Positions 29,948 through 42,837 of a DNA stretch of 64,000 nt are shown here, one piece after another (the stretch's first letter is position 1; each line of letters opens with the position of its first letter). The position numbers were made by a program, and so were the translations under genes. The stretch is from assembly GCA_012932295.1 (NCBI GenBank), contig JAAONU010000016.1, positions 39,835,241 to 39,899,240 on the forward strand, given 5' to 3'. This DNA comes from Cyclina sinensis. Its lineage: Eukaryota; Mollusca; Bivalvia; Venerida; Veneridae. Below the pieces are notes generated by a model, which did not search any database, was not told the DNA's origin, and saw only the letters and a list, made by a program, of their open reading frames with translations.

Positions 29948-29972
29948 GTGTCGAGGTTATCTCGCCAGCCAG
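29948..29972 (-). repeat. pogo element right TIR
   Basis: Reverse complement of 22201-22225 with no mismatch, followed by TA. Confidence 0.9.
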
Positions 29973-30012
29973 TAATTGTAAAATTAAATGTCAGAAGCTC
30001 TTTTTTTTTTTT

Positions 30013-30043
<31 letters not shown>

Positions 30044-31894
30044 TGGTGGTTCCAAACTTTAATAAAATTCAAATTCACTCAAGAACATTCAGAAAGCAAA
30101 GAAAAAAGATACCAAAATTTATTTTACTTTTGACAGATTGACAGTATACTGACAACACATACACATGCATTTGATTTAAGTGAGTCAACTAGAATAAAAC
30201 ACAGATTCTGTCAGATCTAGACTTAGATTCTAGAGTAGAGTAAAAAAGTCTATGTCATCAATAAATTTAGAAACTGGAAATGTGCACAAACAAGGTATTA
30301 TTATTCCATTAAGCATGAAAGAATTAAGTAATTTTGCAAGCATATTATTTTACCAACCAACAATATAAAGGTTTTGGGATGTTGGCATAGAATACAAGAA
30401 CTATATAAAATTTGCTAAATACCTGATTATCAAGTGGTATTTGTTTTACCATCTTTGTTTAAGGTATGTTATGTTGATCTATATGTATTTCAGTATTTTC
30501 AATAAGCTATACCTTTTGTCTGAATTACAATAAACATGACATAAACATATCATCTAGTGTTTTCTTCTTTGGACATTCTTATTATAACAATTTTAAAGAA
30601 AACTGACTGTCCAATTATCTTTTCATGTAAATATGTGCATAACCAGCATAAATCTAAATCTTCATCATTTAAAATTTGCAAATTACGTTTGTTTCTATTC
30701 ACAGAGAAAATGTTATATATTTCACTAGTTGGTGAAAGGAACAAAACATGGGCAGTTCTAATATTGGCACAGCCAGAAAAGAAAATTCAACAGGTAAGGG
30801 TAGAACCTTGCTTTATAGATTACAAATTTTAAAGACTGAAACAAACTTTTTTAGAAAGTGTAAAAAATCATATACAGAAAATCAAATCACCAACTGCTTT
30901 TAAAGATCCTTAATTGTTAAAGGGTAAAAAACTTCCTGTTTGTAAGTTAAACAGTAAATTTTTAGGAGAACTATGATGTAAAAAATATTTACAAGTTGTC
31001 ATTTTACAAATATCATCATTGTTTTTAGGATTGAATGAGCCTGAATTTGATCAGAGGATTGTACACTTGAATAGAAAGAAGGAAGCAAGGAATGCTGGGA
31101 TATTGGTTTGCCTGTAAACAGACAAAGAAAGAAACATTTGATTGTAAAATGAAATTGCATGTAAATGTTATTCTGAAGCTTAGTGATGAACATTCTGTTT
31201 TGACATGAGAATGATAGTTTGTATATCACACTGTCTTCAAGATGATTATAAAGTAAGATATTCTTGAGGAATATATGTTAAATCAAGCAAAAGACCAAGG
31301 GCCTTTCCAGAAAAACACATATTCCACTTCAGGAAAGCACTTCCAAAAAGGACCAACTCCTTTTAGAAGTTTGACAAGAAAATTAATGAACATGATATGA
31401 ACATAAAAAAGACATCCCCAGCCAAAATAAATAAAGAAACTATTTTTTTTTATTTTTCATTTCTGGGGAAAGATATATTTTCTACAGGAATGGCCATTGT
31501 GTTATTATGATCTTTTTTTCTAAAAATGTTAATCCTCAATTTCTGTACTACATACTTCTCTTGTATGTATATCTCTCTAATTTGTTACTGATTCTGATTC
31601 ATTGAGATTTTTAAAACTAGAATTGTTTTTTCATATACCAGGCTTAAATTAGTATGTAATGGTTGTAAAACCAAATTTAACAATAAGAAAGAAATTGAAA
31701 TTGAAGAATGTAGTTCCTTAGCAATGCTTTTTGTTTTTAAAATAACTGTTTGATAGCAACTTGAACTATCCAAGTATGTCTTAACCTCTGGATAAAAATC
31801 ACAATCTAAAGGAATTATTTCACACAAGATGTGATGTTTAGCAACTCTGAAATTTGTAAAATAAAAAAGCTTTATTTTCAGCGTATCAGTTTTT
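29973..31894. other. gene-free, AT-rich stretch
   Basis: Starts with TA, then T22-G21 at 30001-30043. No reading frame here carries a motif I recognise. Confidence 0.5.
30001..30043 (+). repeat. T22-G21 homopolymer pair
   Basis: Twenty-two T followed by twenty-one G, 28 bases after the pogo element ends. Confidence 0.9.
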
Positions 31895-32667
31895 AACCAG
31901 GTTTTCAATTTTGAAAATCCTGGTTATTAGATTGGGGTATGGCGGGCGGATGGGCGGATGGGCGGGCGTCAAACGAAATTGTGTCCGCTCTGTAACTCTT
32001 CAACCCTTTGAAGAATTTTGATGAAACTTCAGACAAATGTTTACCACATCAAGATGACGTGCAGAACGCATGTTCCGCATGGCTGGCTCCAAGGTCAAGG
32101 TCACAGTGACATTAACATTGAAAATCCTGTCCGCTCTGTAACTCTTCAACCCTTTGAAGAATTTTGATGAAACTTCAGACAAATGTTTACCACATCAAGA
32201 TGACGTGCAGAACGCATGTTCCGCATGGCTGGCTCCAAGGTCAAGGTCACAGTGACATTAACATTGAAAATCCTGTCCGCTCTGTAACTCTTCAACCCTT
32301 TGAAGAATTTTGATGGCTCCAAGGTCAAGGTCACAGTGACATTAACATTGAAAATCCTGTGCGCTCTGTAACTCTTCAACCCTTTGAAGAATTTTGATGA
32401 AACTTCAGACAAATGTTTACCACATCAAGATGACGTGCAGAAATTGTTGTCTCATTATTAAGTATACTCCTTGCAGACAGTATTGTTAGCCGAAATTTAC
32501 ATCCTACTCATTATCATGTATTCTCATGAATATTATCTTTTCCTTCATGTCATGTTATAATCTTTTGAATATTCATAGCAATCTTCATTCCAAAATTCAT
32601 ACTATAGTATAGAATCAGAACAACATTTTTGAAAACCTGGTTTCGTGGCATTGCCATGTTTCTTGTT
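31895..32667. mobile_element. short element with 146-bp tandem units
   Basis: Begins AACCAGGTTTTCAATTTTG and ends with GAAAACCTGGTTTCGTGG...TTTCTTGTT, so the tips are inverted (AACCAGG / CCTGG). TCCGCTCTGTAACTCTTCAA recurs at 31984, 32130 and 32276 (146-base period), then at 32360 after a 62-base deletion. Each unit holds CCAAGGTCAAGGTCACAGTG. Non-coding. Confidence 0.75.
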
Positions 32668-33798
32668 AATTATTTAAAGTTGAGCTGTATTTCATTTTCT
32701 TGTTTCCAATTAACAATGTTTTCTTCTATAAGCGAAGCTGAAGTTATTTTATGAATCTTGTGACATGTTCCCAAGTGTTTAAGTACAAATTTACTTTCTC
32801 TAAGTTTTCTAAACGAAATATACTGTCTCATAGTCTAGATATTTTAAACTAAGTTTGAGCTTAATATACTGTCTCATAGTCTAGATATTTTAAACTAAGT
32901 TTGAGCTTGGTATAATATTCTGTGGTTGCTAAGAAACATGACGATGAACTTTCTATTTTTCATTTCTTTTAATCTTCAAGAAAACTTGGACTCCATACTA
33001 TTACTTAGGTGTGTACCTACTTTGTTACACATAAATATAAAAGTTCTAAATTCGTTGGTTTTTAGCCTTCTTCTTTATCTCAAAGCTGTTTTTAATTACT
33101 AGCAATGAATGTGTAGAGACCTTTCATAAAAACATTGGAAATTCCGAATTACCAAACATTTTGCATATAAACTCATGCAAAAAAGCCTAAACATTCTGTT
33201 TCAAGAAAATGTGGTAGATATAATCATGTACAGATTCTTTAATAAAAAATATCTGACATTGAAACCTGAAAAATTGGTAAATATCAAAAAAAAAAATTTG
33301 GTTGCTAGGCAATACGTTTAATAACCTTAGTAACAATTGTACAAGACATGTAGAAATACTTTTTAGATAAAATAGAAAGCTTAAAGCAAATGCTTGTTTT
33401 CTTTCTATCAAATCTTTAAGCTTTCATTACCTGTTTATTTAACTTTCCAATCAAAAACGTCATTGACTGAAACGACGTCAACATGACGTCACAAATGTTG
33501 AATGTATTTATGCTTACACTTAAAAAAAAATGCTATAACTTTTAGAGTTTTGAATATTCCCTGCTTAAATTTTCTGAGTTTACTCCTTATATGTTACAGA
33601 TTTCAGAAATGCAAAAAAGTGAAAACCGAAATTTTGGTCAATAAGCCCCATTTTTGCATTCCAAGACACAATTATAATAAATCTCCAAAAGAGTCTGTTA
33701 TCATTCACACCAATATAAACCTGGTGACTGCATAAGGTAAAACACAGCAAGTGCATCAAAAAGGAAGAAAAACTGGACATTTTGACAAAATATAAAAG
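32668..33798. other. gene-free; contains a 46-bp tandem duplication
   Basis: ATATACTGTCTCATAGTCTA plus its continuation is present twice in tandem at about 32819-32910. Nothing else can be named. Confidence 0.6.
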
Positions 33799-33804
33799 TT
33801 TTAT
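33799..33804 (+). repeat. possible target duplication TTTTAT, left
   Basis: TTTTAT directly before the foldback element, repeated at 42838-42843 directly after it. Confidence 0.6.
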
Positions 33805-35939
33805 CGGCTATTTATACTTTGCGGAACGGAACGAAACGGAACGGAACAAACATTGAGGCACCACACGGGGCACAGCAATTTTTTACTAATATGTAAATAT
33901 ATTAAATAAAAATAATGAAATATTGAAACTGCCTAGCGAACAGTCGATCTAGGGCTTTTTCGAACTGAACCATCTGAATACCCACTTCTAAATAGACATT
34001 ATTTATATAAAATCTTCGGGATTGCAAACAGTTGTTCCGTTTCGTTCCGCAAAGTATAAATATCCCATAGAATAATTATATTCTACGGAACGGAACGGAA
34101 CAAGATTTATTTTTTCTTGTCAATGGAATTTTTCATCCTGGTATATTACAGGTACATGGATTTATTACATGCAACCTGTTTTAAAAAAACTATGTTCTTG
34201 GCTTATTCAATATAGGAAATCCTATCGCCATAAAATTTATATATTTAAATATTTTGCACTTGTTGCAGTAATTTAATATTTATTATTCATATAAACTGAC
34301 GAATGAAAAAAAAATGAGTGGACAATCTAAATATTTTTTGGCGATATCAGGACCTCTTTAATATGTATCGAATGGCCGTCATATCCAGTACACTCATTTT
34401 GTATTATATAAAATTCTAAAAAATATTAATAATCATCGTAAACAAATTAAATTTGAAAACATGCTTGCCATATATAAATTGAAATTACATGCACTAATAA
34501 AGCTGAAATATTACTATTACAGTCAGCATTGTGTACAAACCATTTCTTCAACTCTATTTATTCTGATTCCGTTTCGTTTCGCAAAGTATAAATATCCCCT
34601 AAGATAATGATATTTAGCGGAACGGAACGGAACAAGATTTGTAGCTGCAAACTTCCCTACATGAATCAGAGGTGGAAGACAAATGATGTCAGACTAAATG
34701 TCTTATCAAATGGGCACGGAGAACATTGCCCGCCCAAGGATCGAACTTAGACACCGACGCTCCTACATATTGATCTAAGCGGGCGGGTTGGAAACTTATA
34801 TAATTATCGTAAACAAATTCAATTTGAAAACATGTTTGCCATATAATTTGAATGTGCATGCACTAATAAAGCTGAAATATCACTATTACAGTCAGCATTG
34901 TGTACAAACCATGTCTTCAACTCTATTTATTGTGATTCCGTTTCGTTCCGCAAAGTATAAATATCCCCTAGCATAATGATATTTAGCGGAACGGAACGGA
35001 ACGAGATTTGTTATTCAGTACCCATTTCCTCCTTTATAATGCTTGTATAAACTTCACATATAAATAATCATTCATGATGCATAAACAAAATCGCAGGCTA
35101 CCTATCCTGCTAATGAAGACTCGTCACTTTTAGAAGTCACAACATATAAATCAAATACAGAAATGTGGAAACTATCTTTGTTCGTTTGGGGTCTAACACC
35201 GTTTTCAACAGTATTTCAGTTATGTAACGATGGGCAGTTAACCTAAACAGTGTTCCTGGATTCTGTACCCGTACTTACCTGTTCTCCACAAGTAACTGCC
35301 AACTTCCCCACATGAATCAGAGGTGGAGGACGAATGATGTCACACACAATGTGTTATCAAATCGGCACGGAGAAAATGGCCCGCCCGAGGATCGAACGGC
35401 TTGCGACTCTGCAATCCAAAGACCGGCGCTCTTACCTACAGATCTAAGTGTGCCGGTTGGAAACTATATTATTATCGTAAACAAATTAAATTTAACAACA
35501 TGTTGGGATTATGATGGAGAACAAGTGTGCAACGTTTCAAAGTCAATGGACTTATAAAATATTTGAGGTGGTATACAGTCAGCGTTGTGTACGAACCATG
35601 TCTTCAATATTATTTATTGTGATTCCGTTTCGTTCCGCAAAGTATAAATATCCCCTAGGATAATGATATTTAGCGGAACGGAACGGAACAAGATTTAATA
35701 ATTGTTATTTATGACTAATTTCCTCCTTTATAATGCTGGTATAAACTTCACTTATAAATAATCATTCATGATGCATAAACGAAATAGCAGGCTACCTATC
35801 CTGCTAATGAAGACTCGTCACTTTGTTTATGAAATGACAACATATAAATCAAATACAGAAACGTGGAAACTATCTTATTATTATACACAAATTAAATTTG
35901 AGAACATATCAATAACATATATATATATATATAATTTTT

Positions 35940-36989
35940 AGCTCACCTGAGCACAAAGTGCTCAGGGTGAGCTTTTCTGATCAGTCTTTGTCCGTCGTCC
36001 GTCGTCAACTTTTCATTCAAATGACATCTCCTCTGAAACCAAAGGGCCAAATTAAATGAAACTTGCCTGGGATGTTCCTTGCATGAAGCTCTACCAAAGT
36101 TGTTCAAAGAATTCAATTCCATCAAGAACTCTGGTTGCTATGGCAACTTAAAGGAAAAACTTTGAAAATCTTCTTGTCTGAAACCACAAGGCCTAGAGCT
36201 TAGATATTTGGCATTTAGCCCCCTCTAATGGAACTCTACAAAAATTGTTCAAATTATTTCCCTGGGGTCAAAACTGGCCCCGCCCCAGGGGTCACTTCAT
36301 TTTACATAGACTTATAAAGGAAATCTTTAAAAATCTTCTTCTCAGAAACCACAATGCCTACAGCTTTGATATTTGGTATGTAGCATTGTCTAGTGGATGT
36401 CTACCAAGTTTGTTCAAATTATGTCCCCTGGGTCAAAATTGGCCACGCCCCAGGGTTCTCTTGGTTAACATATAGTTATATAGGAAAACCATGAAAAATC
36501 ATTTTTCTCCAAAACTAAAAGGACTAGACCTTAGATATTTGGTGTGGAGTATTGTGTGGAGAACCTTTACCAGTACTGTTTAAAAGTTGGCCCTGGGGTC
36601 AAAATTGGCCCCGCCCCGGGGTCCCTCAATATGTAAAAAAGGAAATCTTCAAAAATCTTCTTCTCAGAAACCACAATGCATACAGCTTTGATATTTGGTA
36701 TGTAGCATTGTCTAGTGGATGTCTATTGATATTCAATAAATAGGTTCCTTGCATGGACCTCTACCTATGGGTAGGGTTTGAGGTCACTGGGTTAAGGTCA
36801 AGGTCACCATAGCTTATAATAAATATTTCTACTTTCTGTCATAGAGCCTTTATTTATTGACTGATATTTTACATATTTGGTTTGTAGGCACTTACATATT
36901 TTCAATTAAAAAATGAAATACTGCTTAACAACAAACCTACAGCCAAAGTACTCAGGTGAGCGATCCAGGGCCATCATGGCCCTCTTGTT
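35940..36989. mobile_element. 1.05-kb element inserted in the left foldback arm
   Basis: Starts AGCTCACCTGAGCACAAAGTG and ends GTACTCAGGTGAGCGATCC...CATGGCCCTCTTGTT. Both sides are TATATATA, so it went into an AT microsatellite. The right foldback arm has no copy. Contains diverged repeats of the CTTCTCAGAAACCACAATG type; non-coding. Confidence 0.75.
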
Positions 36990-37495
36990 TATATATATAA
37001 TTTGAAATTACATGCACTAATAAAGCTGAAATATTACTATTACAGTCAGAGTTGTGTACAAACCTTGTCTTCAACTCTTATTTATTGTGATTCCGTTTCG
37101 TTCCGCAAAGTATAAATATCCCGTAGGATAATGATATTTAGTGGAACGGAACGGAACAAGATTTGTACCTGCCAACTTCCCCACATGAATCAGAGGTGGA
37201 GGACGAATGATGTCAGACTAAATGTCTTATCAAATCGGCATTTAGAACATTGCCCACCAAGGATCGAACTCGCGACACTGATGCTCCTACCTACTGATCT
37301 AAGCGGGCGGGTTGGAAAGTTATATAATTATCGTAAACAAATTCAATTTGAAAACATTTTTGCCATATATAATTTGAAATTAAATGCACTAATAAAGCTG
37401 AAATATCACTATTAAAGTCAGCGTTGTGTACAAACCACGCCGTCAACTCTATAAATTGTGATTCCGTTTCGTTCCGCAAAGTATATATATAAATC

Positions 37496-40164
37496 AAATA
37501 CAGAAATGTGGAAACTGTGAATGTATCAACGTAATATCATTTTAACCTTAACCATGTGGGGTGGGGTGGTGAACTTCTAAATGCAGTATTCTGTGTACTG
37601 CTCAAGACGCAGCAAGTATAACCAAGAACATCAAGAAGTTTTCTCATACTTTTATTTCAGGTACATCCACTTCTATGAGTGATGTTTGTGTGGTAAAAGC
37701 TGAAAATATAATTAATTTCAATGACACACCAGTTAATAATTAAAATACATAATAATAAAGAACATGACATAACAGACTAGACATTTGACACTAGACATGA
37801 CTTTAACATACAGCTAATTGATTCATTAACATAAATCGTTTTTACAAAACTTATCTCCAGTCTTAACATGACTAAACATAAAATGAACACCAAGTGCGAA
37901 ACGGTTCGAGTACGAATGAAGCAAAAACATCTTTCCGCGGTTCATATTTTAACAATAGAAAAATGACCACTTCTGCAACAAACATTTAAGAGTACAATTT
38001 CTCTTTTTCTTTTCAATACTTACACTGTGGTGATATGGTAAAGACAATAAAAGGAGCAATTCTCCACATGTAATGATAATGAGCCGAATGCCCGCCAAAC
38101 GAAAAGAACGACAACTCTCACGAAAAAAGGTTCAAAAGTTCTAAAAGAGAAAAAGGTGTAAAGCTACTAAATTTACACACGGGGTCCATCACATTCTGCA
38201 ATCTGGGTATAATAGCCCTATGTAATGGGGTAGATCAGGACTGTTTGAATAGTTAGTAATGTTGCAATTTTTTTATGTCATGTATAACTCCACTGAATAT
38301 GTCGTGTTTGGAAATAGGCGTTTTCATGGTTTTAACAAATTAAACAGTGTCAGTTTTGTTTTGTAAATACTAAAAGCTTGTCTTGTTCAGTTTTCCACCA
38401 TGTTTCTCGCGAATAACTATGAAGGGCAAGTCGCAATTTTTAAAATTGATACAATTTATCTGCTACGGTTGTTAATGCAGATACTGCCACTACTGTCCCA
38501 AGATCGTCAGTCCATTTCAAGTACGATATTGTATTAACACTAAGCATTTTAAACGAAAATCTCCATGGAATACCACAGGTGGTAGTAGCGTAGCTTGAAT
38601 ACAGTATGGGCCCATGGGCACTATATACATAAATATATCACAATAACAATGTTTTCTGAGAAAAAAAATGGTTTTTATTTTGACAAAATTCAAAGTAGAG
38701 TCATGTCCTTCAAAATCTCCTATTTAATATCAAAGCTTTAGCTAAATTTTGTGAAAAGTTGGACTTAAAGAAAAATTTAAACCAATACCCACAATCAAGT
38801 AACAACAATACCTTATAATTTTAATTTTTTTAAATCAGATGAGCTAAAGATTATTAATTAACGTTATCCAGACTCTTCTGTCTATAATGTTTGCTAGCAG
38901 TTTTTTTTTATAAAATGGATTTCTTATTTTGAGAAAGTGTAATTGTTACATCTCTATATGTGGTTTTAAAGTGATATAACTTTTCCTCAGTATTTCTAAA
39001 TGATTTCTATTAATTCATTGTAATTGATTAAATTAAAGTGAAGGAACTTGTTTAAAATGATTTTTTACACAAACATTTCTTATAAATACTTTAAGACTTA
39101 GCACCGCCCGATTCTGCTGGGTTTTTTTCTATTAATTTTACTTAATTATTCTGACCTCCTTTTTAAGATATTATGATGATTTTTTTATATTGTTTTTTAA
39201 CATATTGTCAAATAAAACAATAATAAAAAATAATTATATAACCATTTGGTGATGATACTTACAAAACAAAATTAAGGTATTTTTTGACAAAATGACTGCA
39301 CAACCCGATTTTGCTTTTTTTTCTCCATTTATTTTACTTAATTATACTGACGTCATTTTTAAAGAAATCATATCAATGTTTTTTATATTGTTCGTTAAAA
39401 TATTGCTGAATAGTACAATCAAATTGAACAATAATTCTGTAAACCGTTTGGTTAGCATAACTTCAACATTTTGACAAAATTGACCGCGTCACATGATTTT
39501 GCTGTTTTTTTTCTTTTATGAACTCCTATGACACACATGTACATGTATGATACATAGACATGTAAAGAGTCTTTCGGACGAGACTTTAAACCGAGGTCCC
39601 GTGTTGATGTTCTATCTGCATCTGGCACGTTAAAGAATCAGGGAAGCTTCTTGAATTGGAGTGTCTTCTGTATCTTGCGCTATCCTCCGCAACCTAAAAT
39701 CACTAACACTCTTCTGGAGGCGTCGCCCATATGGGCAACCGGTGGCGACGATAAATAAACGCAAAAACAAACAAACATAGACATGTAGGCATATGTCATA
39801 GCTACAATTTAAGACTATAAGCATGTATGTAGGGGCGATACTGAGGTCACAAAATTGATTATGGCTTAAATAAATGGTATTTTTAAATTTTAGTTTCAAA
39901 TCTTTTGGTTGGACAAATGCTATTTAATAAAAATGACGTTTTGTCGAAATTAAACAAACTTTAATTGCTAAGGCTTTGAAGCTATGTCGAGTATTTTAAA
40001 ATACTGTTATGTTTCAGAACATTAAACTTACCACCGTGCTATCGATTTGCCTTTTCTGTTTCATTTCACACATTACTACAATTGAACGGACAGAACAGGT
40101 AAGATATTCCGAATATGGGTGAGGGAAGGGGTTCTTTGAAGATGTCCAACAGCGCTTACATTCA
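37496..40164. other. loop of the foldback element, no gene
   Basis: AT-rich with pyrimidine-rich runs. The only nameable item is a SINE fragment at 39555-39775. Confidence 0.6.
39555..39775. mobile_element. SINE fragment
   Basis: GACTTTAAACCGAGGTCCCG and CCATATGGGCAACCGGTGGCG match, with changes, the SINE at 6652-6930. Orientation is inverted relative to that copy. Confidence 0.6.
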
Positions 40165-42837
40165 TACTGAATAACTCAATGACTTACTTCGTTATCATTT
40201 ATTAGTTCATGCATATTCAAATTATATATTGCAAATATGTTTTCAAATTTAATTTGTTTACGATAATTATATAACTTTCCAACCCGTCCGCTTAGATCAG
40301 TAGGTAGGAGCATCAGTGTCGCGAGTTCGATGTGGAACGAAACGGAATCACAATTTATAGAGTTGAAGACAAGGATTGTACACAACGCTGACTGTAATAG
40401 TGATATTTCAGCTTTATTAGTGCATGTAATTTCAAATAATATATGGCAAACATGTTCTCAAATTTAATTTGTGTAAGATTAGATAGTTTCCACATTTCGG
40501 TATTTGATTATGTTGTCATTTCTAAAAACAAAGTGACGAGTCTTCATTAGCAGGATAGGTAGTCTGCTATTTAATTTATGCATCATAACTGATTATATAT
40601 ATATGAAGTTTATACAAGCATTATAATGGAGGAAATGAGTCATAAATAACAAATCTTGTTCCGTTCCGTTCCGTTCCGCTAAATATCATTATCCTAGGGG
40701 ATATTTATACTTTGCGGAACGAAACGGAATCACAATTTATAGAGTTGAAGACATGGTTTGTACACAATGCTGACTGTAATAGTGATATTTCAACTTTTAT
40801 TAGTGCATGCATATTCAAATTATATACTGCAAATATGTTTTCAAATTTAATTTGTTTACGATAATTATATAACTTTCCAACCCGCCCGCTTAGATCAGTA
40901 GGTAGGAGCATAAGTGTCGCGAGTTCGATCCTTGGGTGGGCATTGTTCTCCATGAAGATGATAAGTCATTTAGTCTGACATCATTTGATTCATGTGGGGA
41001 AGTTGGCGGTCACAAATCTTGTTCGGTTCCGTAAGCTAAATATCATTATCCTAGGGGAAATCTTGTTCCGTTCTGTTCCGCTAAATATCATTATCCTAGA
41101 GGATATTTATACTTTGCGGAACGAAACGGAATCACAATTTATAGAGTTGAAGACAAGGATTGTACACAATGCTGACTGTAATAGTGATATCTCAGCTTTA
41201 TTTGTGCATGCACATTCAAATTATATGGCAAACATGTTTTTAAATTTAATTTATTTACGATAATAATATAGTTTCCAACACACACACTTAGGTCTGTAGG
41301 TAAGAGCGTCGGTTTTCGGATCGCAGAGTCGCAAGTTCGATCCGGGAAGTTAGCAGTTACTTGCGGAGAACAGGTAAGTACCGGTACAGAATCCAGGAAC
41401 ACCGTTTAGGTTAACTGCCCATCGTTACATAACTGAAATACTGTTGAAAACGGTGTTATAGTTTCCACATTTCTGTATTTTATTTATATGTGATTTCTAA
41501 AAGTGACGAGTCTTCATTAGCAGGATAGGTAGCCTGCGATTTTGTTTATGCATCATGAATGATAATTTATATGTGAAGTTTATACAAGCATTATAAAGGA
41601 GGAAATGGATATTGAATAACAAATCTTGTTCCGTTCCGTTCCGCTAAATATCATTATCCTAGAGGATATTTATACTTTACGGAACGAAACGGAATCAGAA
41701 TAAATAGAGTTGAAGACATGGTTTGAACTCAATGCTGACTGTAATAGTAATATTTCAGCTTTATTAGTGCATGTAATATCAATTTATATATGGCAAGCAT
41801 GTTTTCAAATTTAATTTGTTTACGATAATTATATAAGTTTCCAACCCGCCCGCTTAGATCAAAAGGTAGGAGCGTCGGTGTCTAAGTTCGATCCTTGGGC
41901 GGGCAATGTTCTCCGTGCCGATTTGATAAGACATTTAGTCTGACATCATTTGTCCTCCACCTCTGATTCATGTAGGGAAGTTTGCAGCTACAAATCTTGT
42001 TCCGTTCCGTTCCGTTCCGTTCCGTTAAATATCATTATCTTAGGGGATATTTATACTTTGCGGAACGAAACGGAATCAGAATAAATAGAGTTGAAGAAAT
42101 GGTTTGTACACAATGCTGACTGTAATAGTAATATTTCAGCTTTATTAGTGCATGTAATATCAATTTATATATGGCAAGCATGTTTTCAAATTTAATTTGT
42201 TTACGATGATTATTAATATTTTTTAGAATTTTATATAATACCAAATGAGTGTACTGGATATGACGGCCATTCGATACATATTAAAGAGGTCCTGATATCG
42301 CCAAAAATATTTAGATTGTCCACTCATTTTTTTTTTCATTCGTCAGTTTATATGAATAATAAATATTAAATTACTGCAACAAGTGCAAAATATTTAAATA
42401 TATAAATTTTATGGCGATAGGATTTCCTATATTGAATAAGCCAAGAACATAGTTTTTTTAAAACAGGTTGCATGTAATAAATTCATGTACCTGTAATATA
42501 CCAGGATGAAAAATTCCACTGACAAGAAAAAATAAATCTTGTTCGTTTCCGTTCCGTAGAATATAATTATTCTATGGGATATTTATACTTTGCGGAACGA
42601 AACGGAACAACTGTTTGCAGTCCCGAAGATTTTATATAAACAATGTCCATTTAGAAGTGGGTATTCAGATGGTTCAGTTCGAAAAAGCCCTAGATCGACT
42701 GTTCGCAAGGCAGTTTCAATATTTCATTATTTTTATTTAATATATTTACATATTAGTAAAAAATTGCTGTGCCCCGTGTGGTGCCTCAAAGTTTGTTCCG
42801 TTCCGTTTCGTTCCGTTCCGCAAAGTATAAATAGCCG

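Larger units (their letters stand above)
22201..29972. mobile_element. pogo-type DNA transposon carrying a DDE/PHD gene, with nested SINE and hAT
   Basis: Perfect 25-bp TIRs (22201-22225 and 29948-29972, starting CTGGCTGGCGAGATAACC) lie between TA dinucleotides at 22199-22200 and 29973-29974, the duplication typical of Tc1/mariner-pogo elements. Within lies one pogo/jerky-type transposase gene on the minus strand (23041-26072). A SINE and a hAT element account for about 3.15 kb of the right half, so the original element was about 4.6 kb. Confidence 0.85.
33805..42837. mobile_element. 9.0-kb foldback element
   Basis: The two ends are reverse complements, starting CGGCTATTTATACTTTGCGG at the left, and stay collinear for about 2.6 kb per arm. 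Left arm: about 33805-37495 including a 1.05-kb insertion. Right arm: about 40165-42837. Each arm is a chain of modules edged by GTTCCGTTTCGTTCCGC...GCGGAACGGAACGGAAC, each with a tRNA-like segment (AGATCAGTAGGTAGGAGC...GAGTTCGATCC). The loop 37496-40164 has no gene. No transposase is visible, so the element is non-autonomous. The 6-bp TTTTAT flanks fit a transposition event. Confidence 0.82.

Noticed and set aside
34700..41350. tRNA genes (AGATCAGTAGGTAGGAGC...GAGTTCGATCC) in the foldback arms
   Set aside because: They recur in every module with changes and lack paired acceptor stems. They are repeat-derived pseudo-tRNA sequences.
35312..42244. Several 60-107 codon frames across the foldback arms
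   Set aside because: The same peptide strings recur in both arms because the DNA is repeated. There is no start context or domain, and the frames break from copy to copy.
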